DNA of 64,000 nucleotides from Paracentrotus lividus (lineage: Eukaryota; Echinodermata; Echinoidea; Camarodonta; Echinidae), in assembly GCA_940671915.1 (NCBI GenBank), contig CALNVZ010000641.1, positions 2,898,568-2,962,567 on the forward strand. The letters are read 5' to 3'. Positions 1 through 13,100 of the stretch are shown here, one piece after another. Positions within the stretch are counted from its first letter, which is position 1; every line of letters begins with the position of its first letter. The notes beneath the pieces were generated by a model. The model ran no database searches. It had not been told where the DNA came from and worked only from the letters and a program-made list of their open reading frames with translations. The position numbers and the translations under genes were made by a program.

Positions 1-311
1 TGGAATAAAGAAATATAGAATAGGCGGGGGTTGTGTGAGGTAAAAAAAGGTGAGAGAAAGACTTGGTATAAATACATTTAGCTCAACGTGGCTTGAAAAA
101 CAATCTCATTGCATGATTAGGTGTGAGGTAAATCGTAGTGAGTGATGCGGCATAAATTTCAGAAGCGGGGATGGGACATCGTGGGATGATAGAGGCTGGC
201 TGGTGTGCTCCCGGCTATATGATTATTTGCTTGTTGTTTGGTAGTGCTGTTGAAATAAAAGAGAATTAAATTAATTTCATTGTTGAAAGATGATAATATA
301 CCGTAGTGTTT

Positions 312-448
312 GGCTGGTATTCTCAAAGGGTGACTAAAGTTAGTAGGTCTAATATATACATATTATGTAGGCCTTGCTATTGTCTCGACCAATAGGGTGA
401 CATATTTAGTAGGCCTACTAACTTCAGTCACCATTCAAGAATACCGAC
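312..448. mobile_element. Short palindromic MITE, copy 1
   Basis: The left arm ggtattctcaaagggtgact and the right arm (reverse complement of tcagtcaccattcaagaata) form an inverted repeat with the shared core agttagtaggcctactaa. A second, more perfect copy is at 29,898-29,992. Confidence 0.75.
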
Positions 449-712
449 CCCTGTGTCTTCAAGGACACTGTGCTCCCGTATCTCCTTTTATTTGATTGTT
501 GTTTGGAAGTGCTGTTAAAATAATAGAGAATTAAATTAATTTCATCATTGAATGATGAAAATGTGAAGTTTTTGTGTCTTTTAGGATGCTGTGCTCGTGA
601 AATGTCCTATAATTTAGTAGTTTTTAAGTGTTGTTAAAATTGAAGATAATGAAATTAATGTAATCATTGAAAGTGGCTTATGTACAGATGTTTTTCAATA
701 ATTTATAGTGTA

Positions 713-929
713 CACTGTTAAAAATTGCTGTAGCTTTTTAAAGTAAATTACTGGCAACTCTGTTGCACGGTAATTTACTGTAATTGTCTCTTAAAGTAAT
801 CTACTTTCAACAGTAAATTATTATAAATTCCCACAAGATACAGGAAACTACCATCAAATATACTGTTATTTACTGTGCAACAAAGTTGCCAGTAATTTAC
901 TGTAAAAGCTACAGCAATTTTTAACAGTG
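713..929. mobile_element. 217-bp MITE with long TIRs, TA target site
   Basis: Ends cactgttaaaaattgctgta and tacagcaatttttaacagtg are reverse complements, and about 65 bases of each arm match with few differences. TA flanks both ends (711-712 and 930-931), as expected for Tc1/mariner-mobilised MITEs. No coding sequence. Confidence 0.88.
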
Positions 930-1912
930 TAGGCCCTATTGTTTGGGGGAAAATAAGCTTGAATTATAGTATGCCTATGCTCTGTGGGGCTCATTTGTAC
1001 ATGTAGTTGTTTTGGATCGCTACTTGGAAAAGGATTTAGATTCATTTTACAATTTTGAATTTTAAGCTCCTGTGGGTTTAAAATTCAGGCTTTCTAATTA
1101 TCACACAATATACTTTGCCCAATCTTAGGCTTTGCAACCCTCTTTAAACTTTTAACTAGTGATTTTTAAGTACTTTAGATACTTTATGATTTGATATTTG
1201 TACAATAAAATTAGACAGTATTTAAAGGCAAAATATTTCAGAGCATTATTGTGAAATATATTTTGCATAATTTACAAAGTCACTCAAACACTTATTCACT
1301 GTAGGCCTACCCAGTTGACCTTTATTTAAAATGAATTGAAATATTGGGTGTCTGGCGAACATGGTATAATGAAACATCTGGATAAATGCTTTTGATTATT
1401 TCTATTAAACTTGCTGTGAATTTTGTGTGTGTTTGGGACTAAACTGAAATGCGCTTGAACTTTTACAGCTATTTTTCACAAATCTGGTTAATTGTGACTA
1501 AATGAAATGTTGAATGATCCCACAAGGCCGTAGAATAATCACTTTAACAGAGTTTTTTTTATTTGTTTTATTCTGCAAGTTTTTGTGAGAGAAAACTGCT
1601 TTAATTGAGTCTGAATGCATACATCGTGACCAGAAATTATATGGTATTATGATCTAGTGAAAAAGCTTGTATTTTATATTGTTATTGAAAGAATCTATTC
1701 AGATTGTCGGTGTTGGAAATTATAGCTATTGCTATCTTGCTCAGGACGCAGGTCAAGATTGATCATCTTATTTTTTTCTCCCTTTCTATTATTTAAAGAA
1801 GAAATATGACAAAATAATTCAGATAATTATTAAGCATGTGATGATATCAGTAAAAAAAGCTTTTGATTTTTATTTATGTTTTTAATTATTATCTAATACT
1901 CCTTTATTTTAG

Positions 1913-2104
1913 GGCGTGAATCTTGCTGCAGTTTAGCCCTCGAAGGTTCTCAGTGTCGGAATAAATGTGAGGATGTCTTTGACTCGTCGTCCCCGACCGA
2001 TAACATGGGGCTTGATATCGAGATATACTGCACCGATCAGCGCATCAAACAATGTGTCTATAACTATACAAACATCATGGCACCAAGACATAACCCCAGA
2101 GATA
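1913..2104 (+). CDS. RECK: RECK internal exon (cysteine-knot module)
   Basis: The acceptor AG is at 1,911-1,912 after a pyrimidine-rich tract and the donor gtaagt at 2,105. The exon enters with two bases of a split codon. It translates as RESCCSLALEGSQC..., then a CTD--I--CV-NYT segment, matching the RECK module that reads CCSYA--H--C and CVNNYT in vertebrates. One N-glycosylation sequon (NYT) is visible. The upstream exons are not in the window. Confidence 0.9.
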
Positions 2105-4011
2105 GTAAGTTTGGAGGTTTTATGTGAGGTTTTGGTTTGAAAGGTGGAGGAAGATGATAATGGAGAAAATTGGGTGATGTTGATAAAGATGGTGGTGATG
2201 GCAAAAAGAATGTTTTTGATGATGATGATGATGATAATGATGGTGTTGCTGATAATGATGATGGTGATGTTGACGGTGATGATAATGTTGAGTATGATTG
2301 TGTTTCTGATGATGAAGAGGATGATGATGATGAAAAAAAATTATTATGTTATCAATGATTGTTGTTGGTGAAGATGATTGAAATAAAGATGACAGTGACA
2401 AAAAGTAATTCATAAAACAAGATTAAAACATCTGTTGATATTTCTCCTTTTGAAAATAATAAATCCTGAAGAAAATCATGTATGAACATAAATATATTGT
2501 GAATTAGTTTTAACCCTGATATATTAACTCTTCACCAATTCCTCAAATCCTTAGTGTATAATTTAAACCAATTTCACTCCTAATTTTTTCCCTTCTCAGG
2601 CCTACACTGCTGTGAACGTTCCACCAGGCCCAGATGTCGGCAGGTCTGTCGGCAGACTTTAACAAATATGACATCAGAGGGCGCTATAATGGAAGCCTTG
2701 GAACAGGGATGTGATCAGCCTATGCCTAACGATGAAATGTGGAAATGTTTCCTTCTTGTATCAGGTACGCCACTGGGGTTATATCCACTTGGCCTATAAA
2801 CAACGGTTGGTCCAATTTTCTGATTGTCCAATGCCACATGGACTAAACACATATGGTCTTCTAACAATTTGGTCTATAACTTCCCCTTGGTCTAATATAT
2901 ATTTGGTCCTTTTCTCACTTGGTTTAATTCTTATTTTATCCAATTGCTGATTTGTCTCATAGCCAAATTGTCTAATTTCATTTTCATCTAATTCCCAAAT
3001 GGATTACCAGTCTATTACAGGAAATGACTTTGACCAATTGGACATTAGACCAAATGGAAATCATAAAAAATGATAAATAGGCGAAATGGCAATTAGGCCA
3101 AAAGCTAATTAGACAAACTGATTGTAGACGAAATGGAAGTAGACTTAGTGGGATGAGGCCAAACAGACAAGGTGGGCTTAGACTAATTGATTTGAAGAAC
3201 CAATGTTCTTGATTGATATTAACATTGTATTCTTAGTTGAATAGTCTATCATCAGCCAAACAGTAAATTCATGCCTCGTATGATGAATGAAAAGAAATTT
3301 GGCAAGATTTAGGGCAAACTGGTTACTAGTCTATTTTTAATGGAAACAATCTGTTCTTGAATTAAACAACTAACTGGACAAGGTTTAATTTTCATTGGGG
3401 TAAAAATAAACTGTTCTTCATTTATCAGAGGACTAATTGGAATATATTTTATTTTCATTTTGAATAGAATACTGCTCTTGAATTAAAGGAGATAATTTAG
3501 GGATTGGCATAATGATAAATGTGATGCACCATATCAAATTGAGACACATTCAAGTCTCCAAGCAAAGAGTTGAGGAAATCGGCAAAATAATCAATTTTTA
3601 AACACTTTTCGCTTCTCGTTTTCCCCATTTTTTGACAGAGCACACATGAAGATTCAGAAAATCAAAATTATTTTCCCCCCAATTTGATGTTAAAAAAAAA
3701 ATTATTTTGCATCTGATTTATGAGTCACAAAATATGAAAATAATCATGTATATCTCTTCCTCTCACTCCCACTCAACCCCACCCAGCTGGCAACGAGGTT
3801 AGTCATCCTGATGTAGGCCCCACCCATCCTGGTGCCCTGGATGGAGCTAATCTCCAGTGCTGTCTTCGAGCCATCAGCTCTCGCTGCAGGGATATATGCG
3901 TCAAGGTAGGCATGATATAGATGGAGTTTGTGATTGGTATTGGTGTTATATTTGTGGGGATGATGATGGAGATGATGATGGTGGTGGTGGTGGTGGTGGT
4001 GATGATGATGG

Positions 4012-4103
<92 letters not shown>

Positions 4104-7100
4104 ATTATAATGGTGGTGGTGATGAGGAGATTGATCTACTCTGCAGAAAAACAGTGATGATTTTAGAAACTTTAACTATTCTGAAAATCTGAAATCCCTC
4201 TTTCCTCCTATTTAGCTGTACACCACATCATGGTCCAACAGAGAGACATGGAATGAATTTGATGAACATTGCCAATACCAGCCTGCTGAGGAAGCACTTC
4301 TTACCTGCTTAGCAGATGGTATGTTCCAATAAACCATGCATTTTAATACATGTTGGGAGGTTCCAATATTAATTTTAGGGGTGATTAATTAAGAACTAAT
4401 CAGGGGATTCAATTGTCCAGAAACATATATAACTCTCCTTTTCATTATTTGAATAGAAATTATAATGCCATAGTTTTTTATTCAGAAGGAAGTCTGTCGA
4501 TTGTTTAATAAAAAAAGACAAATCGTAACAAACGTTTTCACATCTCTTGAACAAATATCACTCTCAAACATTTCCTTTTAAACCCCTGTTTCCATCTAAC
4601 TTTGCCTTTTCCCCCCTTTTCTCTCTTATAGTTGAGGAGCCTTGCAAGCCTGGATGCAGTGGGTTAGATTACTGTGCACACTTCAATAATAGGTCAGTGA
4701 AGCACCGCAAACTGCCAGAAATAAAAATGTATTTAAAAACATTTCAATATGAATACAATTGGTCGTACATGAAATTACAAGTTCTACGGGGCATCACTTC
4801 TACCTTTATTAGATATTAAACTTATAAAAGACAAATGGTTTGCAGGGAGTTTTTACGTAAAAATTTGATGTATCTGTTATGTAATACAAATTGAAATCTG
4901 TACTATAAGTGATGAATTGGTTGGCTCAATCAATAGTGAACTGTTGTTTGAAGAAGCAGCTAATTGATTTTTTAAAATCATGTTTTCCTGCTTTGCAAAA
5001 TTGAAATGGATATAGTTTCATGGCTGAATAAAAAGAATTTGAATGACAAAGGAAATTAATGATTAATCCTGAGTGATAGATATCATCATACCAAAATCAG
5101 ACACAAATCGCTGAGCAAACTCAGCAAAGTGTCAAGGAAATCCTCATAATAACAAAAAAATGTTAAATTTGGGGGGAAATATTTTTTATATTTTCAATCT
5201 TCAATGTTTCATGTGTTCTCTGTGAAAAAATGAGTTAAAACGATACGGGAAAAGCATTGAAAAATGGTTTATTTTTCCGATATCATTGACTCTCTTCTTG
5301 TAACTTTATTTTGATATGATGAGTCACATTTGTTTCTCAAATATCTCCAGACCTACTGATCTATTCCGGAGTTGCTCATCCCGCTCTGATGAGGGCGCTG
5401 CAAACGACATGCTGCTGTGGAGCGAGGGCGTCATTCGTATGCCATTCATGAACATTCCTGTGCTTGACATCGCTGAGTGTGAATCGGACATGTGGAAGAC
5501 GATAGCATGCACGCTACAGGTTAAACCTTGTCATCGTAAAACACACACAAATATGATCTGCAAGTAAGTATAGCTTTAAAAGAAATATTTTGTTTAGAAA
5601 AATAGTTTTGTTTAGAAAATGTACATGTATGCTCATAAAATCTTGTTTTTTCTTAAACATTATTCAGCATTTTAGGTATAGCGTACACATTAATGTTCAT
5701 AATCAATGAAGTGATGGAATATCTAATATGTTTCATTGCTTAAATAAATTTTAACTGGCTACTACATGTATATGCTCAACTACTGTGTGTTTACTGTCAT
5801 ATTATATTACATAAATTATATTTATTATTGTATGATTGTATTTCCTTTGCATTGTTATCATGTGTTGATGTTAATAAATTCAATTCAATTCAATTTAATT
5901 CAATCTATTTTTTGTCTTCACAGGTCTGATTGCATCCACATCCTCAGCAAGTGCATCGATCAGACCCGTCTCGCCAAGGGTGTCGACCCTGTCGGACTCT
6001 GCAACATCCTGTCCCCTTTTGATGACAATGCCCCCTGCGTGTCCCTGAACCCATTCCTGGATCCTAGTCAGCATCATACCTCTCATCTTGATATCACCAC
6101 GCCCTGCCGAGCGGACCCATGTAATAACGACACGGAGGTTGCCAACGGGGTGTGTTCGGTGAATCGGGGGATGTGCGGCCATCGGGAAGTTTGCCAGCAT
6201 CATACGTGTAACACAGGTAGGTTGCTTAGTGGGTCTTAAGATTTTTGAGATTAAAAAGTGTAGAGCATTTGATGGTCTAGAAAATGAGGAGTAAGGTGAT
6301 GATCATAAGATGTTTTATGGTGATGGTGATGATGGTGATGATAATGAAGGAAATGATTATAATGGTAGTGATGATGATGGTGTTGATGATTAGAATAAAG
6401 ATGATGAAAGAAAGATAAAGATAATGACAGTGATGAAACGTAATACATAAAACAAGATTAATGATGGTGGTGGTGGTGATGATAATTATGATGATGATGA
6501 TGATGATGATGATGAAAGTGATGGTGATGATGATAATGATGGTGATGATGATGATGATGATGATGATGATTGTATGTGCTTGTATGTAAGATTATTCCAA
6601 TGTGTTTGTGATATTCATTGTGACTTTTTAAGGAAATTTGAATAAAACTTGAAATTTTTTTTGGTGTGTCTGGCAGGTTGTCGTCTTGGAGAGGCATCCT
6701 CATTCCTCGTTCCCATTGGCAGCTATGTACGTTTACCAGACTCGGGGGACAACCTGGACTGCTACCAGTCCTGTGTGTGCGGACCCACTGGCCAGCTAGA
6801 GCACTGCCAACCACTGCAGTGTGAACGCAGCGAAATGTGCCTCATCAGTGGACAGATGAAAGGTAAATGGACTGAAATGCTCCTCAGGGAGTGGAGAATG
6901 TGCACACATTGTATGCAGGCAAGCCTAAGTCTGATGATGGGGGTAATGGTATGTCTGTGAAGCGCTTTGAGACGTTCTCTAAATATGTACATGTATAAGG
7001 TGCTATATGAATCCAGCATGTCATTATTAAGTGTATAATTTGAATGCAAATGAAGTGGGTTCATGGAATTTGTTTAATGTTGCAAGAATAAATCTGAGAA

Positions 7101-10100
7101 ATAATATAATTTTCTCAAAATTAGAAGGAGTATTTAACGTTGTTTTAACGAGAGGAAGATTACACATAAACCTCTTAGACAAAATCATGATTTTGTCAAA
7201 ATACATCTCTCATATTATTAAAGGAAGATATGATTATGGGTGAATATATGAATTGTGTTCTGCATGATTGAGCCTACTTGTGTATAGTCTTGATTTTTAA
7301 TCCAAAACTGAAAAAAAATCCTTGGATATTAAGATTATAATTTTTTTCCCACTCTTATAAAAACAAAGTTCTCATCAGTCATTTGCTGAGTTGTTAGGCT
7401 ATAAGATATTGTCCTTATTTGTCGGTATGGAATAAACAGGATTATGAAATCAATATAATTATTATGAAGTTTTAGAAAACATTTGGAGGGTTTCATAACA
7501 GTCCATATAAGTAATCACTCAAAAACACCAGGCACAGGTTTTGATCCCTTCACCCTTACTGATGATTAATACTCCGAACCTTTATTTCTTCATTCCACAG
7601 AACATGCCAGTCATTTTCACATTGATTGCAACCTATGTGTGTGCTTCGGCGGTACAGAGATCTGCTCCACGGCTATTACGAACCCACTCCTCTGTTAAAA
7701 TCAAATTGTTTCTATATCGCAGTGACGTCACAGCGATCTTGCGATTTTAAGCTAGTTTGACATTTACTCCCAATTAACGGATCGCATTGGGGAAAAAAAG
7801 TCGCTTCCATTGTTCCTATATATTTATTGCATCTCATAAGATAATTTGAATGTTGGAATAGTCACATTTAAGGAGAGTTGCCATTTGTTCAAAAAATCGC
7901 ATCGCAGCAAATCGCACAGTGTGAGATAGGCTTTACAGATCTGGCTCATACAGTTGCATAAAGGGTTACTATCATAATATATGTAACTTTGCCATAAATG
8001 GTAACTTTCATGAAATAATGCATAATTGACTGGCTGTTAAGCAACATTACCAGTTACCACTAATGGCAAAGTTACTATAATAATAACTCTTTATGCAACG
8101 GGGCTCTGGAAGCAAAAAGTATTTTAATTTTAATCAAAGTCCACATATCTTTCCATTTACATCAATATACCTCAGTCAAATATGTAAAAAATAGTTTTGT
8201 GCTAAGGCTAACAAAGAGGACCCATTTATACAGTCATTTTGATCAAACCAGTATTTTATTTCATGTTCCAAGACTCATATCATCTCTAAAAAATGAGAAA
8301 TCGCATCTAAAACGGAATAAGATAACACTTTCATGCATAGATTACGAATGAGCCAGGATTTTTATTTCAACAATATCGAAAACTCATACCCCAATCCAGA
8401 AAGAACAAGAAAATTACAAACAAAATCTATTGAGTTAAGAGCATACCTGTACAATGGTAGGATTTTGTCCACGATTGGTTTGACTAAGACTACAATGTCG
8501 CCCTCTATACTCAGATATCCAAACAGGTCACATCGGCCTAGAGAAGGAGGGAAAGGTGGAATGAAAACGGATGACAATACATATTCTCATCATTGAATCA
8601 ATTCATAACTTTATTTCAGATGTCGATTGCAGACACCGAGTTAGATTAAAGTTATATAGAATATGAAGAAAACAATAACACATGAATGAAGTAAAAGAAA
8701 ATATGCTTTACTTGAATTATGCTAGATATGTAAATTATTCACAGCTATTTCATTATTACCACAATAAGGAACTGAAAGGAAATAGGCAATGGCGGTGGCA
8801 AAAATTGGATTGAATCAATAATGCATGCAGAAATACACAACTAAAAAGTTAGCTTAGTCCAAAGGCTATTAGCTGTAGACAAATGTCTCCTTTTTGTCTT
8901 AGTATTTAATTACATTCAAAACATAATAAAAATCCTATGAATACATGTACCACATTACACATCAGGACAAAGAAGCGTAAATAATGGAAAAATGTAATTC
9001 ATACAATCATAGCATGTTTCTCATATTAAAATATCTAAATGGCAAAAAGACCATTAAAAACACTTACCACTGAAACCTTGTTGCGTAACCCTTCTAAGAC
9101 AGAATCCAATGACACCCCCGACTACCTGATGCTGTGACACCCTGTCTACTCTCGTTCGCTGAATAAGATACGAACTTGACCAGCTGAAATGAGACAAAGA
9201 AAAAAAATGTATGATCTGCTGTCTTCTTTTGATTATGCTAAAAAAAAGATTTTAATCCTGAAAATGAAAAACTCTTGTACGTAAAATCATGTTTTTGAGC
9301 CATTTTTAAGTCTGACAAGCACATGTTCAACGTCATGCAGCATATGTAACGTTATGTCCAATTTTTGGGAAATGATAAGTAAAATTTGAAGGAGTGGCAT
9401 CATCAAAAGATTTTGCACTGAAATAATGGTCATGGATTGCCCCCCTCACCCCTATAATACCGGTCTAATCAGTCTTTTTAAGAGTTAGGAACTTCCTCAC
9501 TGCGCGGATTTGGACTAAGATTGAGTCCCCCAAAAAACCACACAAGGAATTGTTCTTCATCGTAATCCTAACAGACAGCCAACAAATGAACCATCACAAC
9601 AGTCTTCATGACAATTGTATAATCACCATTACCAAATCATTTACTATCCATCATTATCTACCTAGTGGTATAAAAACTTTAAAATTACAAAAACTTTGGG
9701 CAAAAAAATCCTTAAAGAAATCGAAAATACATACCACAAATAGGACAGCAGCTTCCGGGGGGTGTCATTGCTATGCAGATATCGGGTGAAGAAACCTCTG
9801 GGCAATCTTACTGTTGTACATTGTAATCTCCACATCTTCCTCTCCTAAAATGAAAGAAAAAGCAGATTTAAAGGTAAGCCGAGTGTTTGTGGAATAATTG
9901 ATATTTGGATTTTAAATCCAAGTCATTAACCATCAAATGAGTTCAATTTTTTTGTGAGGCGGCGAGCGCCCCCCAAAAAAATTTGCCATCTACGATTTTA
10001 AGAATACAACTTCATAATAATAATAATACATTTTCCATTTAGATGAACATGCTTCAAGGTGCTTTAAAAGAAAAGAAGAACTTTACTGTAGATGTAAATG

Positions 10101-13100
10101 ACCTCTAAATCAAATTTGTTTCAAGGTAGGGGTGCAAGAAAGCATGCACATCCTACTCCTTATAGGCTTAATAGACCCATATAATAAGGTATTAAACCTC
10201 ATTCAATTACATAGTCCCTTGGAAAGGATGAAAAGCTGCAGATTTCCCTACATGATTACCACCATATATTTGCTTTCCTCGTATAAAGGGAAAGTAATCA
10301 TCAGTTGATAACTTATAATAACGTTTCTTTGCCATAGCTTACCTACATTTGAAGGAGAATCACATATAAGGATGTATTTTTTTCAAAACAGGAAATAACA
10401 TGCCACATAAAGTATACATTCATATATAAGTACAAAAAAGTGTATTCTCCCAGTTCTAAGTGTTTAATGTTGATTCATTCTGGACTGCAAAGAAAAAAAA
10501 ATTATTTAATCAATAAAACTTTTACTATCAATTCAGTAGCAGATTAGCTTGGTAGGGCACAAGGGTCAACCCCCCCCCATAATTTGAAACCACTCTTTCA
10601 CAATGCATAATGATAAAAATTCTAAATTTGTACATGATATATAGTGTAAATCCATAACCAAAAACATTTTAAATCTCAAAAATTGGGTTTGGTGCCCCGC
10701 TCCCCCTATTTTCAATTCCTGGATTCGCCACTGCAATTATTCCATCTTCTAATCAACAGACCTATCCCGTACCTGTGAGTGTCCCGACGAAGCCTGACAA
10801 GGACCGTAGTAGTCTAACCGTAGTCCTGTCACACACTTGCAATGCTTCACAATTCGCTAAGGTAGGTCTCATCCACCCGTTGTGCCACAATGACTGCTGA
10901 CGCATTGAACTTGTGACAGTCCATCTGAAAAATAAAAATTGAAAATCAATGTAAGAACTCAAAGACTCTTCCAAGACAATATTAAGATGTACATGCATTT
11001 TGCCTAAGCGAATTGTTGGGACTGAAGATATAGCTCCGAGTTAGTCAATTTGAAGGGCTTCACCTTGCAGTCTCAGAAGAATGAAAAAAAGGTGGAACAG
11101 AGGTTACACACAGGGCAGAAATAGTTTGAGACAAGATGAGGAAAAAAGAAATCCTCAAAGGAGAGGAAAGGACAGAAAGGAAAAGGTAACTACAGAAGCA
11201 AGTACAAAGTGAGTATACAAGCAAATGCAGACAGGAAATAGGTAATCACAAAATGAGGTGACCCGAAGGATATTAACCAGCACAACCTTTGATTGAATAA
11301 ATAGTTCTCAGAAAGCCAAATATATTTCTTGGATTAAAACATATATTTTTCAAATTTTAAACCGTTTTTAGAAGAGGGTAGATATCATTATGTAATCTGC
11401 TCTTTATACAATGGAATAGCATAATTGAAATCATAAATGAAAAATATTGGGATTAACCATTGGATAGATCTAAATTCTTACCTGACAGCGCCCCTATAGG
11501 CAAGCTCTCCCTCCGAGGCTATGCAGAGTACACATGTTAGGATGCGTACGATGTTTAGTATCGCATACTGGAGCATACGTGTCCATGTTACAATCATCCG
11601 TTGTGATGACTGGAAGGATTTTTTAAAAATGAAAGAAATGTATAAGAAAATATATTAAACTTACAATCTACAATTTTTGGGTATAAAAGAAAATGCAGCA
11701 AATGACTTTTAACTGATTTATTTATTTTTTAGAATCGATTTGATTATCATGAACCTCTGAGAACCCATAGGAAAATGAAAAGTATGCGGCAGATCTGCTG
11801 CAGACCTGCTGCAGACCTGCAGCATACTAAAGTATGCGGCAAAGAGTATGCAGGAGTATGCTGCAGAATATAAGTTTCCGGCAGACTTGCCGAATACTGA
11901 GTATGCGCAGAAACAGTCTGCGGCGACTGTTTCCGGCATACTAGTATGCGGCAAGTCTACGGCAAGAAAAAGATTCATGAATCTTTATCATTTTGTCAGC
12001 TTTAAATGCTTTTAAACCTGTCTATAATTGTACCCTTCAGGAGCTTCTGAATATGTATGTAATTATGCAAATAAAAATTTTATAGAAAGAAAGTCAGTAT
12101 AGGTGTTTACTTTCGACTAACTGTGACCAAAAATGTTTTAGATTTAGGTGGTGTTATAAGCAGGGAGTGTTCTAAGATAGAGTGTGGCGGGAATAGGGAC
12201 AGGCAGGCCAGAGCACAGTCTGGGGGTAAAATGGAAAAATAATTACTATGCTGCCAGAATGATAAAGGGTATATGCCGCAGACCTGCCACTAAAATTTTT
12301 ATCATGCTGAAAGAGTATGCAGCCAAGTCTGCGACAAGAAGTAGCATATGAATATTCATGATAAAGGGGTATGCCGGCAGACTTTTAATCATTGCTAGAA
12401 AAGAGTATGTGGCAATGGTGAGTAAAGAATTGAATATTCATAAAAACAGAGTATGCGGCAGGTGGTCTGCGACATGATCTACATTTGCATGTGGAAACCT
12501 GTGGCAGGTCTGCCGCAGACGAGTGACAAGATAATGCGGCAGGAGTTTGCGGAGGCCGCAAAATTATTCCCTATGGGTCACTTGGTCTAGAGAAGAGTAT
12601 CGGCTAAGGCAGCGGCTCAAGGCAGCGGCAAGTCTGGCTGGCGCAAGGCACAACATAGCAGTATGCGCGGCGCACGGTGGATTGAGGATTTGTTTCCTAT
12701 ATGGGTTGAATATTCATGATATACGAGTTGCTAGGTCAAGATCTGGCCACAGACCTCTGTCAAGCCTGAAGAGTAGTATGCGGCAGGTTGCTGCAAGAAA
12801 ATTTCTTTACGCTACTGGATATGAATATTCATCGGTACAACGTCTGCAGGCAGAATCTGCCGCAGACTCTCTGTCATAGCTGAAAGAGTCTGCAGCAGAT
12901 TCTGCCGCAACTCTCTCTCATGAATTGAAAAGAGTCTGCGGCAGGGCTTGCAGCAATACAAATTTGCATGTGAAAATCTGCGGCAGTCTGCCACAAGTCT
13001 GCGGGAAGGTCTAGATGGACCAGACGAAGAGTGTCTAAGTAACGGCGCACGGCACAAACTTTTCCACTGAATGGGAGAGAAATAGGCAAGGGTCGTATTC

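Larger units (their letters stand above)
1..1912 (+). other. RECK: RECK intron upstream of the first exon in the window
   Basis: AT-rich, no coding similarity. It contains the two small inverted-repeat elements listed separately (312-448 and 713-929). Confidence 0.5.

Noticed and set aside
3857..4192. Open frames rich in Asp, Met or His over GAT tracts (also near 2,120-2,413, 6,458-6,814 and 25,687-26,196)
   Set aside because: They are translations of triplet microsatellites inside introns of RECK and RETSAT, with no domain and no splice support.
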